Source: CAZOYN01 sp964584135 (GTDB taxonomy: Bacteria > Patescibacteriota > Saccharimonadia > Saccharimonadales > UBA4665). From it: a stretch of 9,235 nucleotides of DNA. Positions 1 to 5,148 of the stretch are shown in pieces. Below the pieces are notes generated by a model. It searched no databases. It was not told the DNA's origin and saw nothing but the letters and a program-made list of their open reading frames with translations. The stretch lies in NCBI GenBank assembly GCA_964584135.1, contig CAZOYN010000034.1:1-9235 (forward strand), in the 5' to 3' direction. The number at the start of each line of letters is the position of its first letter. Positions within the stretch are counted from its first letter, which is position 1. Position numbers and translations under genes: made by a program.

Positions 1-51
1 ACTAACCAAATAAACCGACGGACGCGGGGGCAGTACCCGCCAGCTCCTCCA
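1..51 (+). ncRNA. ssrA: tmRNA (ssrA), 3' end only
   Basis: This is the 3' tRNA-like end of transfer-messenger RNA, which rescues stalled ribosomes in trans-translation. The run GGACGCGGG (20-28) and the CCCGCCAGCTCC segment (36-47) match, from memory, the E. coli tmRNA 3' end. The T stem is GCGGG (24-28) with CCCGC (36-40), enclosing a 7-nt loop; CAGCTCC (41-47) would be the 3' strand of the acceptor stem, followed by TCCA. A terminator starts immediately. The 5' half, tag ORF and pseudoknots lie outside the window. Two oddities: the T loop is GGCAGTA instead of the usual TTCRANY, and the discriminator base is T rather than A. A tRNA 3' half is the alternative, but the wording of the match favours tmRNA. 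Confidence 0.75.
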
Positions 52-86
52 AAAATGCCTCATCAGGTGATGGGGTATTTTTGTTT
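51..86 (+). terminator. Rho-independent terminator of tmRNA
   Basis: A 14-bp stem pairs 51-64 with 69-82 around the loop AGGT (65-68), with two G-U type pairs and no unpaired base in the stem. The A tract at the base pairs with the T tract at 78-82, followed by GTTT. It begins at the last base of the tmRNA CCA end, so it sets the 3' end of that RNA. Confidence 0.85.
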
Positions 87-110
87 CAGCTTTATTTCAA
101 GTCTGTCAGG

Positions 111-116
111 CATAAT
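111..116 (+). promoter_or_regulatory. Possible -10 box of the cupredoxin-like gene
   Basis: CATAAT lies 38 nt before the chosen ATG, just after the tmRNA terminator. It would give a leader of about 26 nt carrying the Shine-Dalgarno at 139-144. I see no good -35 at normal spacing, so this is weak. Confidence 0.3.
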
Positions 117-138
117 GAATGGTTAGGCAAGCTAATCC

Positions 139-144
139 GGAGGT
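139..144 (+). promoter_or_regulatory. Strong Shine-Dalgarno fixing the start at 149
   Basis: GGAGGT sits 4 nt before ATG 149. It selects this ATG over the in-frame ATG at 119, which has no ribosome binding site. Confidence 0.8.
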
Positions 145-148
145 AACC

Positions 149-589
149 ATGAACAAAGCACTTATTGGTGTGGCGGTAGTTGTGATTTTAGGCGGCGGGG
201 GCTATCTGGCGCTGCACAAAAGTAGTAAAAATACACCGGCAGACTTGTCGAATAGTCCTTCAGCTTCAAGCAGGTCAACTTCCACAAATACAACCCCGAC
301 AACTAACGCCAATCCGACTATTGCGGCGACGATTACCTTTGATGGTACGAGTTTTTCACCAGCGACGGTTACGGTTAAGTCTGGCGATACCATAGCGGTC
401 ACGAACAGCAGTTCTGAAGAGCTACAATTTGATTCCGACCCGCACCCGGCCCACACTGACGATACCGACCTGAATGTTGGTACCGTGGATCCCGGGCAAA
501 CAGTGACCTTTACCGTAACCAAGAAAGGTAATTTTGGTTACCACGACCACCTGGATGCGGGCATAATTGGCCGTATAGTTATTGAGTAA
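149..589 (+). CDS. Membrane-anchored cupredoxin-like protein with histidine-only putative copper site
   Basis: A 146-residue protein. It has an N-terminal hydrophobic segment (about residues 4-22) acting as signal peptide or anchor, a Ser/Thr/Asn/Pro-rich linker (about 26-58), and a single beta-sandwich domain (about 59-146). The domain follows the cupredoxin pattern: FSPATVTVKSGDT, a middle loop SDPHPAH with H99 and H102, and a last loop FGYHDHLDAG with H132 and H134 before the closing strand GRIVIE. Classical blue-copper proteins use His-Cys-His-Met; here no Cys or Met is present, so any metal site would be built from histidines. Related YHDHL-type domains are, to my recollection, common in Patescibacteria. 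It probably acts outside the membrane in copper binding or redox, but that role is inferred. It is monocistronic between the tmRNA terminator and a hairpin. The start at 149 is set by GGAGGT. Confidence 0.8.
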   Translation: MNKALIGVAVVVILGGGGYLALHKSSKNTPADLSNSPSASSRSTSTNTTPTTNANPTIAATITFDGTSFSPATVTVKSGDTIAVTNSSSEELQFDSDPHPAHTDDTDLNVGTVDPGQTVTFTVTKKGNFGYHDHLDAGIIGRIVIE

Positions 590-619
590 AACGAAAAGCC
601 GCCCGGGAGCGAGCGGCTT
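588..619 (-). terminator. Terminator-like hairpin facing the minus strand
   Basis: AAGCCGC (596-602) pairs with GCGGCTT (613-619) around a 10-nt loop. Read on the minus strand the stem is followed by TTTTCGTTTT, the U-rich tail of an intrinsic terminator. On the plus strand no T tract follows, so for the cupredoxin-like gene it would be only a stabilising 3' stem. The polarity suggests a minus-strand transcript in the gap to the right. Confidence 0.55.
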
Positions 620-767
620 GAGGTGTCGGCCTACGTAGGCAGGCAAAACCAGGTAAGGGGGGTTAGGCGCGTACCTCCCGCGCATAAGCATTCCTTGCCT
701 GCCCGTTAGATCTAGGACTTCTCAATGGATTACCCCCTTTCTGTTTTGCAAATTGTTAATGGTTATA
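590..767 (-). ncRNA. Candidate small structured RNA (or microprotein mRNA) on the minus strand
   Basis: This covers most of the 290-bp gap between the cupredoxin-like gene and the gene at 911. On the minus strand a TATAAC -10-like box (767-762) would start an RNA near 755 that ends at the hairpin at 619-596, about 165 nt. Inside are a 9-bp stem (638-646 with 695-703), a nested 5-bp GCGCG/CGCGC hairpin (667-671 with 679-683) whose 7-nt loop reads GGAGGTA on the minus strand, a 12-bp palindrome GCCTACGTAGGC (629-640), and a possible long-range 7-bp pairing of AAGGGGG (739-733) with CCCCCTT (661-655). A G-U pair that extends the 9-bp stem exists only on the minus strand. I do not recognise an RNA family. 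The promoter is weak; a structured 3'UTR or DNA element is an alternative. Confidence 0.4.
663..725 (-). CDS. Possible 20-aa arginine-rich microprotein
   Basis: On the minus strand, AAGGGGGT (739-732) differs by one base from a full Shine-Dalgarno and sits 6 nt before a TTG start (725-723). The ORF encodes a 20-residue basic peptide, with five Arg and one Glu, ending RNAYAREVRA, then TAA at 665-663. A terminator-like hairpin follows about 45 nt later. Against it: the ORF is very short, the start is TTG, and the same bases form RNA stems that could themselves be the function. I recognise no family. It could also be a regulatory leader peptide, but no gene lies downstream on that strand. Confidence 0.22.
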   Translation of the reverse strand: MRSPRSNGQARNAYAREVRA

Positions 768-852
768 TTGTACAACAAATCAAGATTATGCAATAGATTT
801 TTTCACTGCGTAAAGGTTAGGGCTAGCTGTATGCTTAAAACACTTGCCACCC

Positions 853-881
853 TTGACAGGCGAGCCGCTTAAACATAAGCT
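853..881 (+). promoter_or_regulatory. Promoter of the secreted-protein/pilin-like pair
   Basis: A consensus -35 TTGACA (853-858) is followed after 17 bp by TAAGCT (876-881), a modest -10. The predicted start near 888 gives a leader of about 23 nt that includes the Shine-Dalgarno AAAGGA (899-904). The -35 is the best in the window. Confidence 0.6.
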
Positions 882-898
882 TGAAAGGCAATAATTAT

Positions 899-904
899 AA
901 AGGA
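899..904 (+). promoter_or_regulatory. Shine-Dalgarno fixing the start at 911
   Basis: AAAGGA is 6 nt before ATG 911. This favours that start over an upstream in-frame TTG at 881, which lies inside the predicted -10 region. Confidence 0.7.
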
Positions 905-910
905 ATATAT

Positions 911-1462
911 ATGCAAAAATTGTCAAAGATTCCAGTTATCGTGGCTTCGCTGCTCGCAAGTTTTAGCTTAGTCAGCGTGCCGGCACTGGTATACGCCCAG
1001 GACGCCAACTCTGGCGGCTCGGCTAACGCCGCGGAACACAGTGGGCGCTTGGCAGACACAAAGCTTAAGGTCTGCCAACGCCGGGAAAAGCAAATCGACA
1101 ACATCATGGCCCGGATAGCTGATCGCGGCCAGCGGCAGGTCAATCTATTTAGTAGCATTGCCACTAAAGTCGAAGATTTTGCCACCAAGAATAACAAGAA
1201 ACCCAGCAACTACGACGCCCTGGTCGCAGCGGTCAATGCTGCCCAGGCCAACGCCCAACAGACTGTCGACACCGTGAAAAACACCAGCGTGACCTTTAAG
1301 TGTGATGGTTCAGATCCACAAGGTGCGGCTGCCTCCTTCAAGACGGCGCTCAAAAATGAGATCGCGGCTCTTAAAGAGTACAAGACTGCCGTTAAAAACC
1401 TGATTGTAGGCGTTAAATCAGTCACCGGCCAAACAAATAGTAGCAACGGAGGTACCCAGTAA
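911..1462 (+). CDS. Secreted alpha-helical protein of unknown function
   Basis: A 183-residue protein. Residues 1-29 form a typical signal peptide: Lys at 3 and 6, a hydrophobic core, then VYA before Q30. The mature part is predicted to be mostly helical and Ala/Lys/Gln-rich: one helix block (about 46-95, with LKVCQRREKQIDNIMARI), a second (about 100-125), and a third (about 137-170), then a Gly/Ser/Asn-rich tail. It has exactly two cysteines, C55 and C131, which could form one disulfide outside the cell. Its stop overlaps the next start as TAATG, and the next gene encodes a prepilin-like protein, so the two are probably co-translated and may act together at the surface or in a pilus; this is inferred from context. 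I recognise no named domain. The start is set by AAAGGA at 899-904. Confidence 0.8.
   Translation: MQKLSKIPVIVASLLASFSLVSVPALVYAQDANSGGSANAAEHSGRLADTKLKVCQRREKQIDNIMARIADRGQRQVNLFSSIATKVEDFATKNNKKPSNYDALVAAVNAAQANAQQTVDTVKNTSVTFKCDGSDPQGAAASFKTALKNEIAALKEYKTAVKNLIVGVKSVTGQTNSSNGGTQ
1448..1453 (+). promoter_or_regulatory. Internal Shine-Dalgarno for the pilin-like gene
   Basis: GGAGGT lies inside the last codons of the preceding gene, 8 nt before ATG 1462. It supports the TAATG junction as a true start. Confidence 0.75.
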
Positions 1463-1746
1463 TGAAAATTCATACCGACCAAGCTGGCTTCACGGCCTTT
1501 GAATTGATCCTGGTTGTTGTTGTCCTGGGGGCTGTAGCTGTTGCTGCTCTCCGGGTCATGAATAACCACCACACGCTCGTTAGCAGCGCGCCAGTAACCA
1601 CGAAAGTAACTTCCGACAAGGCCCCGGTAGTTAATAAGGCCAGCGATTTAACCAAGTCCGAGGCAACGCTTGACCAAAATGACCCCACCGTCTCAAACGC
1701 CGGTGACTCCAACCAGCTCGACGCCGAACTTAACGCGTTAAACTAG
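1462..1746 (+). CDS. Short type IV pilin-like (prepilin) protein
   Basis: A 94-residue protein with a class III signal: a short hydrophilic leader ending in G9, then FTAFE, so that Glu is residue 5 of the mature protein, followed by a hydrophobic helix (about 10-31). This is the pattern cut and N-methylated by the prepilin peptidase PilD in type IV pilus and type II secretion-like systems. The rest (about 35-94) is Thr/Val/Asp/Asn-rich, without cysteines and without the globular C-terminal domain of major pilins, so it is more likely a minor or pseudo-pilin. No pilus assembly gene is in the window. It overlaps the preceding gene by one base (TAATG) and should be translated from the same mRNA. 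The family assignment is firm at the N terminus; the role is inferred. Confidence 0.8.
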   Translation: MKIHTDQAGFTAFELILVVVVLGAVAVAALRVMNNHHTLVSSAPVTTKVTSDKAPVVNKASDLTKSEATLDQNDPTVSNAGDSNQLDAELNALN

Positions 1747-1749
1747 CCC

Positions 1750-1779
1750 TTGACCGCTCGACGGTTTAGCCGCTAGGCT
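1750..1779 (+). promoter_or_regulatory. Promoter giving a leaderless trehalase mRNA
   Basis: TTGACC (1750-1755), an 18-bp spacer, then TAGGCT (1774-1779). The first base of the -10 is 13 nt before ATG 1787, so transcription should begin at or next to the start codon. No Shine-Dalgarno is present. The -10 is a weak match. Confidence 0.45.
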
Positions 1780-1786
1780 GGTAGCA

Positions 1787-3043
1787 ATGATACCATTCAA
1801 GCAGTTTCGCTTTTCCTTTCGGGTTGATAAGGAACTGACCCCTGCAGATGTGCAGGCGGCCCGTGACTACATTGCCGAATATTGGTCAAAAGTTGAGCGC
1901 TTTCACCCGAAGGATGACGAAAGCCTACTTGGCCTACCCAAACCTTATTTGGTGCCGTCCTACCGCGAGAAGACCGGTTTTGACTACAACGAACTGTACT
2001 ATTGGGATAGTTACTTTATGGTGCAGGGCATGCTCAGCGCCCCACGCCGCGAACTGGTAGAAGGCATCCTAGAAGACCTGCTCTTTATGTTCGGGCGCTT
2101 TAAGGTCATCCCGAATGCTTCGCGCACCTATCTTATGGGCCGCTCGCAGCCGCCTTTCCTCACAAGCTTTATCTTTGACGTTTACCAAGCTTTTGAGCCA
2201 GGTGACGCGTGGCTGAAGCAGGCTATTGACATCGCCAAACAAGAATACCGCATAGTTTGGATGGGCGTGAAGAAACCCAATGAACGTCAGATTTACAAAG
2301 GCCTTAGCCGCTATTGTGACGTTAACTACTTGCATGACTTGGCTGAAGCTGAGAGCGGCTGGGATATGACGCCGCGCTTTGGCCGCCGGGCGCTCAACTT
2401 TGTGCCGGTTGACCTAAACGCGCTGCTCTACAAGTACGAAACCGATTTTGCCCGGGCAGCCCGGATTTTTAATAATGTCCGGGAGGCGGCTCGCTGGGAC
2501 GATGCCGCAGCGGTGCGCAAGGCCACCATGGACGGGCTGATGTGGGACCGCATCCGCGGCTTATATTATGATTACAACTATGTCAAAGAAAAACGGGGTA
2601 ACGTGAGTAGTTTGGCGACCTTTTTCCCGATGTGGGCCGGCATGGTTGACGAAAAGCAAGCCAAGTCACTCGTAAAAGCCTTGCGCCGGTTTGAAAACAA
2701 GGGCGGCCTGGCTACGACTGATGTGCTACCAGTCGGCCAGTTCGTACTGGGTAGTATGCCAACCCAGTGGGCGTATCCGAACGGTTGGGCGCCACTGCAT
2801 TTTATTGTCGTGAAAGCCCTGGAGCGCTACGGCTACCACGCCGACGCCCGCCGGATCGCTATGAAGTGGCTCAAGACCAACCTTACCTGGTTCACTAGTA
2901 AACATGTATTTCTAGAAAAATATAATGTTGTGTCACCTGAAAAACCGCCGGTGAAGGGGGTCTACCCGTCGCAAACTGGTTTTGGCTGGACCAACGCCAT
3001 CTTTGAGCGTTTCTGCCAAGACTACGTCGACCGCCCCCTGTAA
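1787..3043 (+). CDS. Alpha,alpha-trehalase, glycoside hydrolase family 37
   Basis: Hydrolyses trehalose to two glucose molecules with inversion. The 418-residue protein carries the family landmarks in order: ELYYWDSYF (69-77), IPNASRTYLMGRSQPP (108-123), ESGWDMTPRF (189-198), GGLATT (306-311), QWAYPNGWAPLHF (327-339), EKYNVV (377-382) and YPSQTGFGWTNAIF (393-406). By comparison with E. coli periplasmic trehalase (Asp312, Glu496), the acid is D193 and the base E377, both present. There is no signal peptide, so it should be cytoplasmic like TreF. It is shorter than the roughly 510-565 residues of the E. coli enzymes, with a reduced N terminus and no C-terminal extension, but the catalytic barrel looks complete. 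The start has a promoter but no ribosome binding site. No trehalose synthesis or uptake gene is nearby. Confidence 0.93.
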   Translation: MIPFKQFRFSFRVDKELTPADVQAARDYIAEYWSKVERFHPKDDESLLGLPKPYLVPSYREKTGFDYNELYYWDSYFMVQGMLSAPRRELVEGILEDLLFMFGRFKVIPNASRTYLMGRSQPPFLTSFIFDVYQAFEPGDAWLKQAIDIAKQEYRIVWMGVKKPNERQIYKGLSRYCDVNYLHDLAEAESGWDMTPRFGRRALNFVPVDLNALLYKYETDFARAARIFNNVREAARWDDAAAVRKATMDGLMWDRIRGLYYDYNYVKEKRGNVSSLATFFPMWAGMVDEKQAKSLVKALRRFENKGGLATTDVLPVGQFVLGSMPTQWAYPNGWAPLHFIVVKALERYGYHADARRIAMKWLKTNLTWFTSKHVFLEKYNVVSPEKPPVKGVYPSQTGFGWTNAIFERFCQDYVDRPL

Positions 3044-3098
3044 ATGATAAGGGTCCTAAATGCGTATACCTCGCGCCACACCTTCTCTAAGCACTGTG

Positions 3099-3137
3099 AA
3101 ATTATAGTATAATCGGAGTATAATTATACTATAATTT
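3099..3137. repeat. 15-bp AT-rich inverted repeat
   Basis: AAATTATAGTATAAT (3099-3113) is the exact reverse complement of 3123-3137, separated by 9 bp; the centre also contains a perfect 14-bp palindrome (3117-3130). It lies in the 154-bp gap between trehalase and the NUDIX gene. It could be an operator. It is less likely a terminator, because no T tract of useful length follows. Confidence 0.8.
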
Positions 3138-3138
3138 T
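3106..3138 (+). repeat. Three tandem 11-bp units, each with TATAAT
   Basis: The units AGTATAATCGG (3106-3116), AGTATAATTAT (3117-3127) and ACTATAATTTT (3128-3138) place a perfect -10 hexamer at 3108, 3119 and 3130, exactly one helical turn apart. A degenerate fourth unit may precede (3095-3105). This could be a cluster of alternative promoters or a tandem repressor site upstream of the NUDIX gene. Confidence 0.75.
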
Positions 3139-3153
3139 AGAATGAGTTTGAGT

Positions 3154-3176
3154 GGGCAATCGCAGAGTGATTGCCC
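3154..3176 (+). promoter_or_regulatory. 8-bp hairpin just upstream of the NUDIX promoter
   Basis: GGGCAATC (3154-3161) pairs with GATTGCCC (3169-3176) around a 7-nt loop. It ends 6 nt before the extended -10. Transcripts from the upstream TATAAT boxes would carry it in their leader; otherwise it would act as a DNA dyad. No T tract follows, so it is not a standard terminator. Confidence 0.5.
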
Positions 3177-3181
3177 GAAGT

Positions 3182-3190
3182 TGTTAAAAT
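3182..3190 (+). promoter_or_regulatory. Extended -10 giving a leaderless NUDIX mRNA
   Basis: TGTTAAAAT is a TGn-extended -10 whose hexamer begins 13 nt before ATG 3198, placing the transcription start at about that ATG. No Shine-Dalgarno is present. It supports ATG 3198 rather than the in-frame upstream TTG at 3171. Confidence 0.55.
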
Positions 3191-3197
3191 ACATACT

Positions 3198-3692
3198 ATG
3201 GCCAAACAAAGCGCTGGATTATTGGTGTTTCGAAGACAGGCAAACGGCGTGGAAGTCTTTTTGGTGCATCCCGGCGGGCCGTTTTGGGGCAAAAAGGATG
3301 TTTGGTCTATTCCCAAGGGTGAGCTGGATGGTGAGGAAGACCACTTACAGGCTGCCAAGCGGGAATTTGGCGAAGAAACCGGCCTGAAATTGCCTGTCGG
3401 TAAGCTTATAAGCCTGGGTGAGGGCAAGCAGCCTGGCAAGATCAACTACATTTGGGCAGTTGAGGGGGATCTTGACGTGAACGCATTTCACTGCAGCAGC
3501 ACCTTTGCTATGGACTGGCCGCCAAACTCTGGCCAGCAGCAGGAATTTCCCGAAAACGACCGGGCGGCATGGATGAATATGGCCACCGCCAAGCAAAAAC
3601 TGTTTCAGGCCCAAACGATATTTATTGACCGTTTAGCTGAACATTTAGGCACAACGCTTGATGAACCGCCCGAGCAGGCCTCGCTGTTCTAA
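3198..3692 (+). CDS. NUDIX hydrolase (COG4119-like)
   Basis: A 164-residue cytoplasmic protein of the NUDIX family, which cleaves nucleoside diphosphates linked to another moiety. The full Nudix box Gx5Ex7REUxEExGU spans residues 41-63 (GELDGEE then REFGEETGL); the metal-binding glutamates fall in REFGEE. The N terminus MAKQSAGLLVFRR and the motifs LVHPGGPFWGKKD (22-34), WSIPKGE (36-42), WPPNSG (107-112) and EFPENDRAAW (116-125) resemble the predicted pyrophosphohydrolase group COG4119. The true substrate is not visible. This start is chosen because the protein aligns with the family from MAKQSAG and the promoter lies directly upstream. It ends 19 nt before metG, which has its own promoter. 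Confidence 0.9.
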   Translation: MAKQSAGLLVFRRQANGVEVFLVHPGGPFWGKKDVWSIPKGELDGEEDHLQAAKREFGEETGLKLPVGKLISLGEGKQPGKINYIWAVEGDLDVNAFHCSSTFAMDWPPNSGQQQEFPENDRAAWMNMATAKQKLFQAQTIFIDRLAEHLGTTLDEPPEQASLF

Positions 3693-3694
3693 TC

Positions 3695-3703
3695 TGTTAT
3701 ACT
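3695..3703 (+). promoter_or_regulatory. Extended -10 of metG, near-leaderless
   Basis: TGTTATACT combines a TGn extension with TATACT (3698-3703). The hexamer begins 14 nt before ATG 3712, predicting a leader of about 2 nt. It starts right after the NUDIX stop codon, and no -35 is evident, as expected for extended -10 promoters. Confidence 0.6.
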
Positions 3704-3711
3704 AGGGAACG

Positions 3712-5148
3712 ATGGGCAATTATTACGTTACTACTTCTATTCCCTATGTCAACGGTGAGCCGCACCTCGGGCACGCTATGGAATTTATTATGGCTGACGT
3801 TTTGGCCCGGGCTGCCCGCCAGCGAGGCGACACCGTTATCTTTAGCACCGGTACCGATGAACACGGTGGCAAAATTGCCGAAAAAGCTGCCGAAGTAAAA
3901 CTTGAGCCCAAAGAACTGGCCGACCAGATGAGCCAGCGGTTTGCCAAACTGGCCCAAGACCTGGAAATAAGCCAGGACCGCTTTATCCGGACCACTGATT
4001 CCGGCCACGAGCAGCGGGCCCAATTGGTCTGGAAAGCACTGGCCAAAGACATTTACAGAGGTAAATATGTCGGCTGGTACTGCACCGGCGACGAAGAGTT
4101 CTTTAGCGAAACGGTGGTAAAAGCCAATAACGGTATTTGCCCAGACCACAACCGGCCGTACGAAAAACTCGAGGAAGAAAACTACTTTTTTAAGCTCAGC
4201 GCCTACACCGAAAAGGTGACCGAAGCCATTGAAAGCGGCAAACTGCAGATTATTCCCGAAACCCGCCGCAACGAGATCTTGTCGGTACTGCGCGAAGGCC
4301 TGGAAGATATCAGCATTAGTCGGCCGAAAGACAAAATTAACTGGGGCATTCCGGTGCCCGGCGACAACGAACAGGTCATGTATGTCTGGTTTGAGGCGCT
4401 GATGAACTACATTACGGTACTCGGCTATCCTGAACACAAAGATTTTAAGGAGTTCTGGCCGGCGAACGTGCAGGTCGTTGGCAAGGGTATCCTGCGCTTT
4501 CACGCGGCTATTTGGCCGGCCATGTTGCTGGGCCTGGGCTTGCCAGTGGCCAAGCAACTGTACGTCCACGGCTACGTAACAGTCAATGATAAAAAGATGA
4601 GCAAGAGCCTCGGTAACGCCGTGTCACCCGACGACGTCATTGCCAAATATGGCCCCGACGCCTTCCGCTACTTTTTCTTGCGGCACATCCCCAGCTACGA
4701 AGATGGTGACTTTAACTGGGAGGCCTTTGACGCGGCTTACAACAACGAACTGGCCAACGAGCTCGGCAACGCTGTCCAGCGCACCGTGGCCATGATCGAA
4801 AAGTACCAAAAAGGTGTCATTGGTGACATCCCATCTGCCGAGCACGATCTTGCCCAGTATGAAGAAGCCTTGTCGCTGTGTAAGTTCGACCGGGCACTCG
4901 ACGAAGTCTGGGAACAAGTCCGTGGCCTCAACCAATATATCGACGAAGAAAAACCCTGGGCCATTGCCAAAGAGGGCGATGAAGACCATTTGCGCCAGGT
5001 GTTGGCCTACCAAGCCAGCTCACTCCTTTCGATCGCCGACCTACTTGAGCCCTTCCTGCCTGCTACCTCGGCCAAGATAAAAGCTGTCTTTAGCGGCGGC
5101 ATTGTCCGTCCCATTGAGGGCACCTTATTCCCCAAAGATGTTAGTTGA
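3712..5148 (+). CDS. metG: Methionyl-tRNA synthetase
   Basis: Charges tRNA-Met with methionine, for initiation and elongation. A class Ia synthetase of 478 residues: the HIGH-type motif PHLGHA is at 17-22, KMSKS at 295-299 after a typical VHGYVTVNDK, and the alpha-helical anticodon-binding domain runs from about 345. The connective insert keeps C124, C143 and H146 of the single zinc knuckle, but the second cysteine is D127 (CTGDEEF), a form also seen in some other bacterial MetRS. The protein stops without the C-terminal EMAP/Trbp111 tRNA-binding domain, as in short MetRS. The first codons of tatD overlap its last 11 bases in another frame. It ends in TGA, so UGA is read as stop here. A large antisense ORF over its first half is a shadow. 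Confidence 0.96.
   Translation: MGNYYVTTSIPYVNGEPHLGHAMEFIMADVLARAARQRGDTVIFSTGTDEHGGKIAEKAAEVKLEPKELADQMSQRFAKLAQDLEISQDRFIRTTDSGHEQRAQLVWKALAKDIYRGKYVGWYCTGDEEFFSETVVKANNGICPDHNRPYEKLEEENYFFKLSAYTEKVTEAIESGKLQIIPETRRNEILSVLREGLEDISISRPKDKINWGIPVPGDNEQVMYVWFEALMNYITVLGYPEHKDFKEFWPANVQVVGKGILRFHAAIWPAMLLGLGLPVAKQLYVHGYVTVNDKKMSKSLGNAVSPDDVIAKYGPDAFRYFFLRHIPSYEDGDFNWEAFDAAYNNELANELGNAVQRTVAMIEKYQKGVIGDIPSAEHDLAQYEEALSLCKFDRALDEVWEQVRGLNQYIDEEKPWAIAKEGDEDHLRQVLAYQASSLLSIADLLEPFLPATSAKIKAVFSGGIVRPIEGTLFPKDVS

Noticed and set aside
119..148. Upstream ATG extending the cupredoxin-like protein by 10 residues
   Set aside because: No ribosome binding site precedes it, while GGAGGT directly precedes ATG 149, and the extension would disturb the N-terminal hydrophobic segment.
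667..683. T-box-like element on the minus strand (GGGAGGTACGCG resembles the T-box motif AGGGTGGTACCGCG)
   Set aside because: The essential TGG bulge is changed to AGG, and no aminoacyl-tRNA synthetase or amino-acid gene lies downstream on that strand.
422..691. 89-codon minus-strand ORF covering the cupredoxin-like gene end and the hairpin
   Set aside because: It reads through the terminator-like hairpin and is antisense to a supported gene; its start has no appropriate ribosome binding site.
3099..3137. Inverted repeat as a terminator for trehalase
   Set aside because: The stem is almost all A/T and no T tract follows; an operator or promoter array explains the phased TATAAT units better.
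3142..3387. 81-codon ORF starting at ATG 3142 overlapping the NUDIX gene in another frame
   Set aside because: The product has no family pattern and the overlapping frame has a complete Nudix box. Its ATG lies 12 nt after a TATAAT, which is notable, but nothing else supports it.
3697..4569. 290-codon open frame on the minus strand over the first half of metG
   Set aside because: It is antisense to clearly conserved MetRS coding and shows no recognisable domain; it is a codon-bias shadow.
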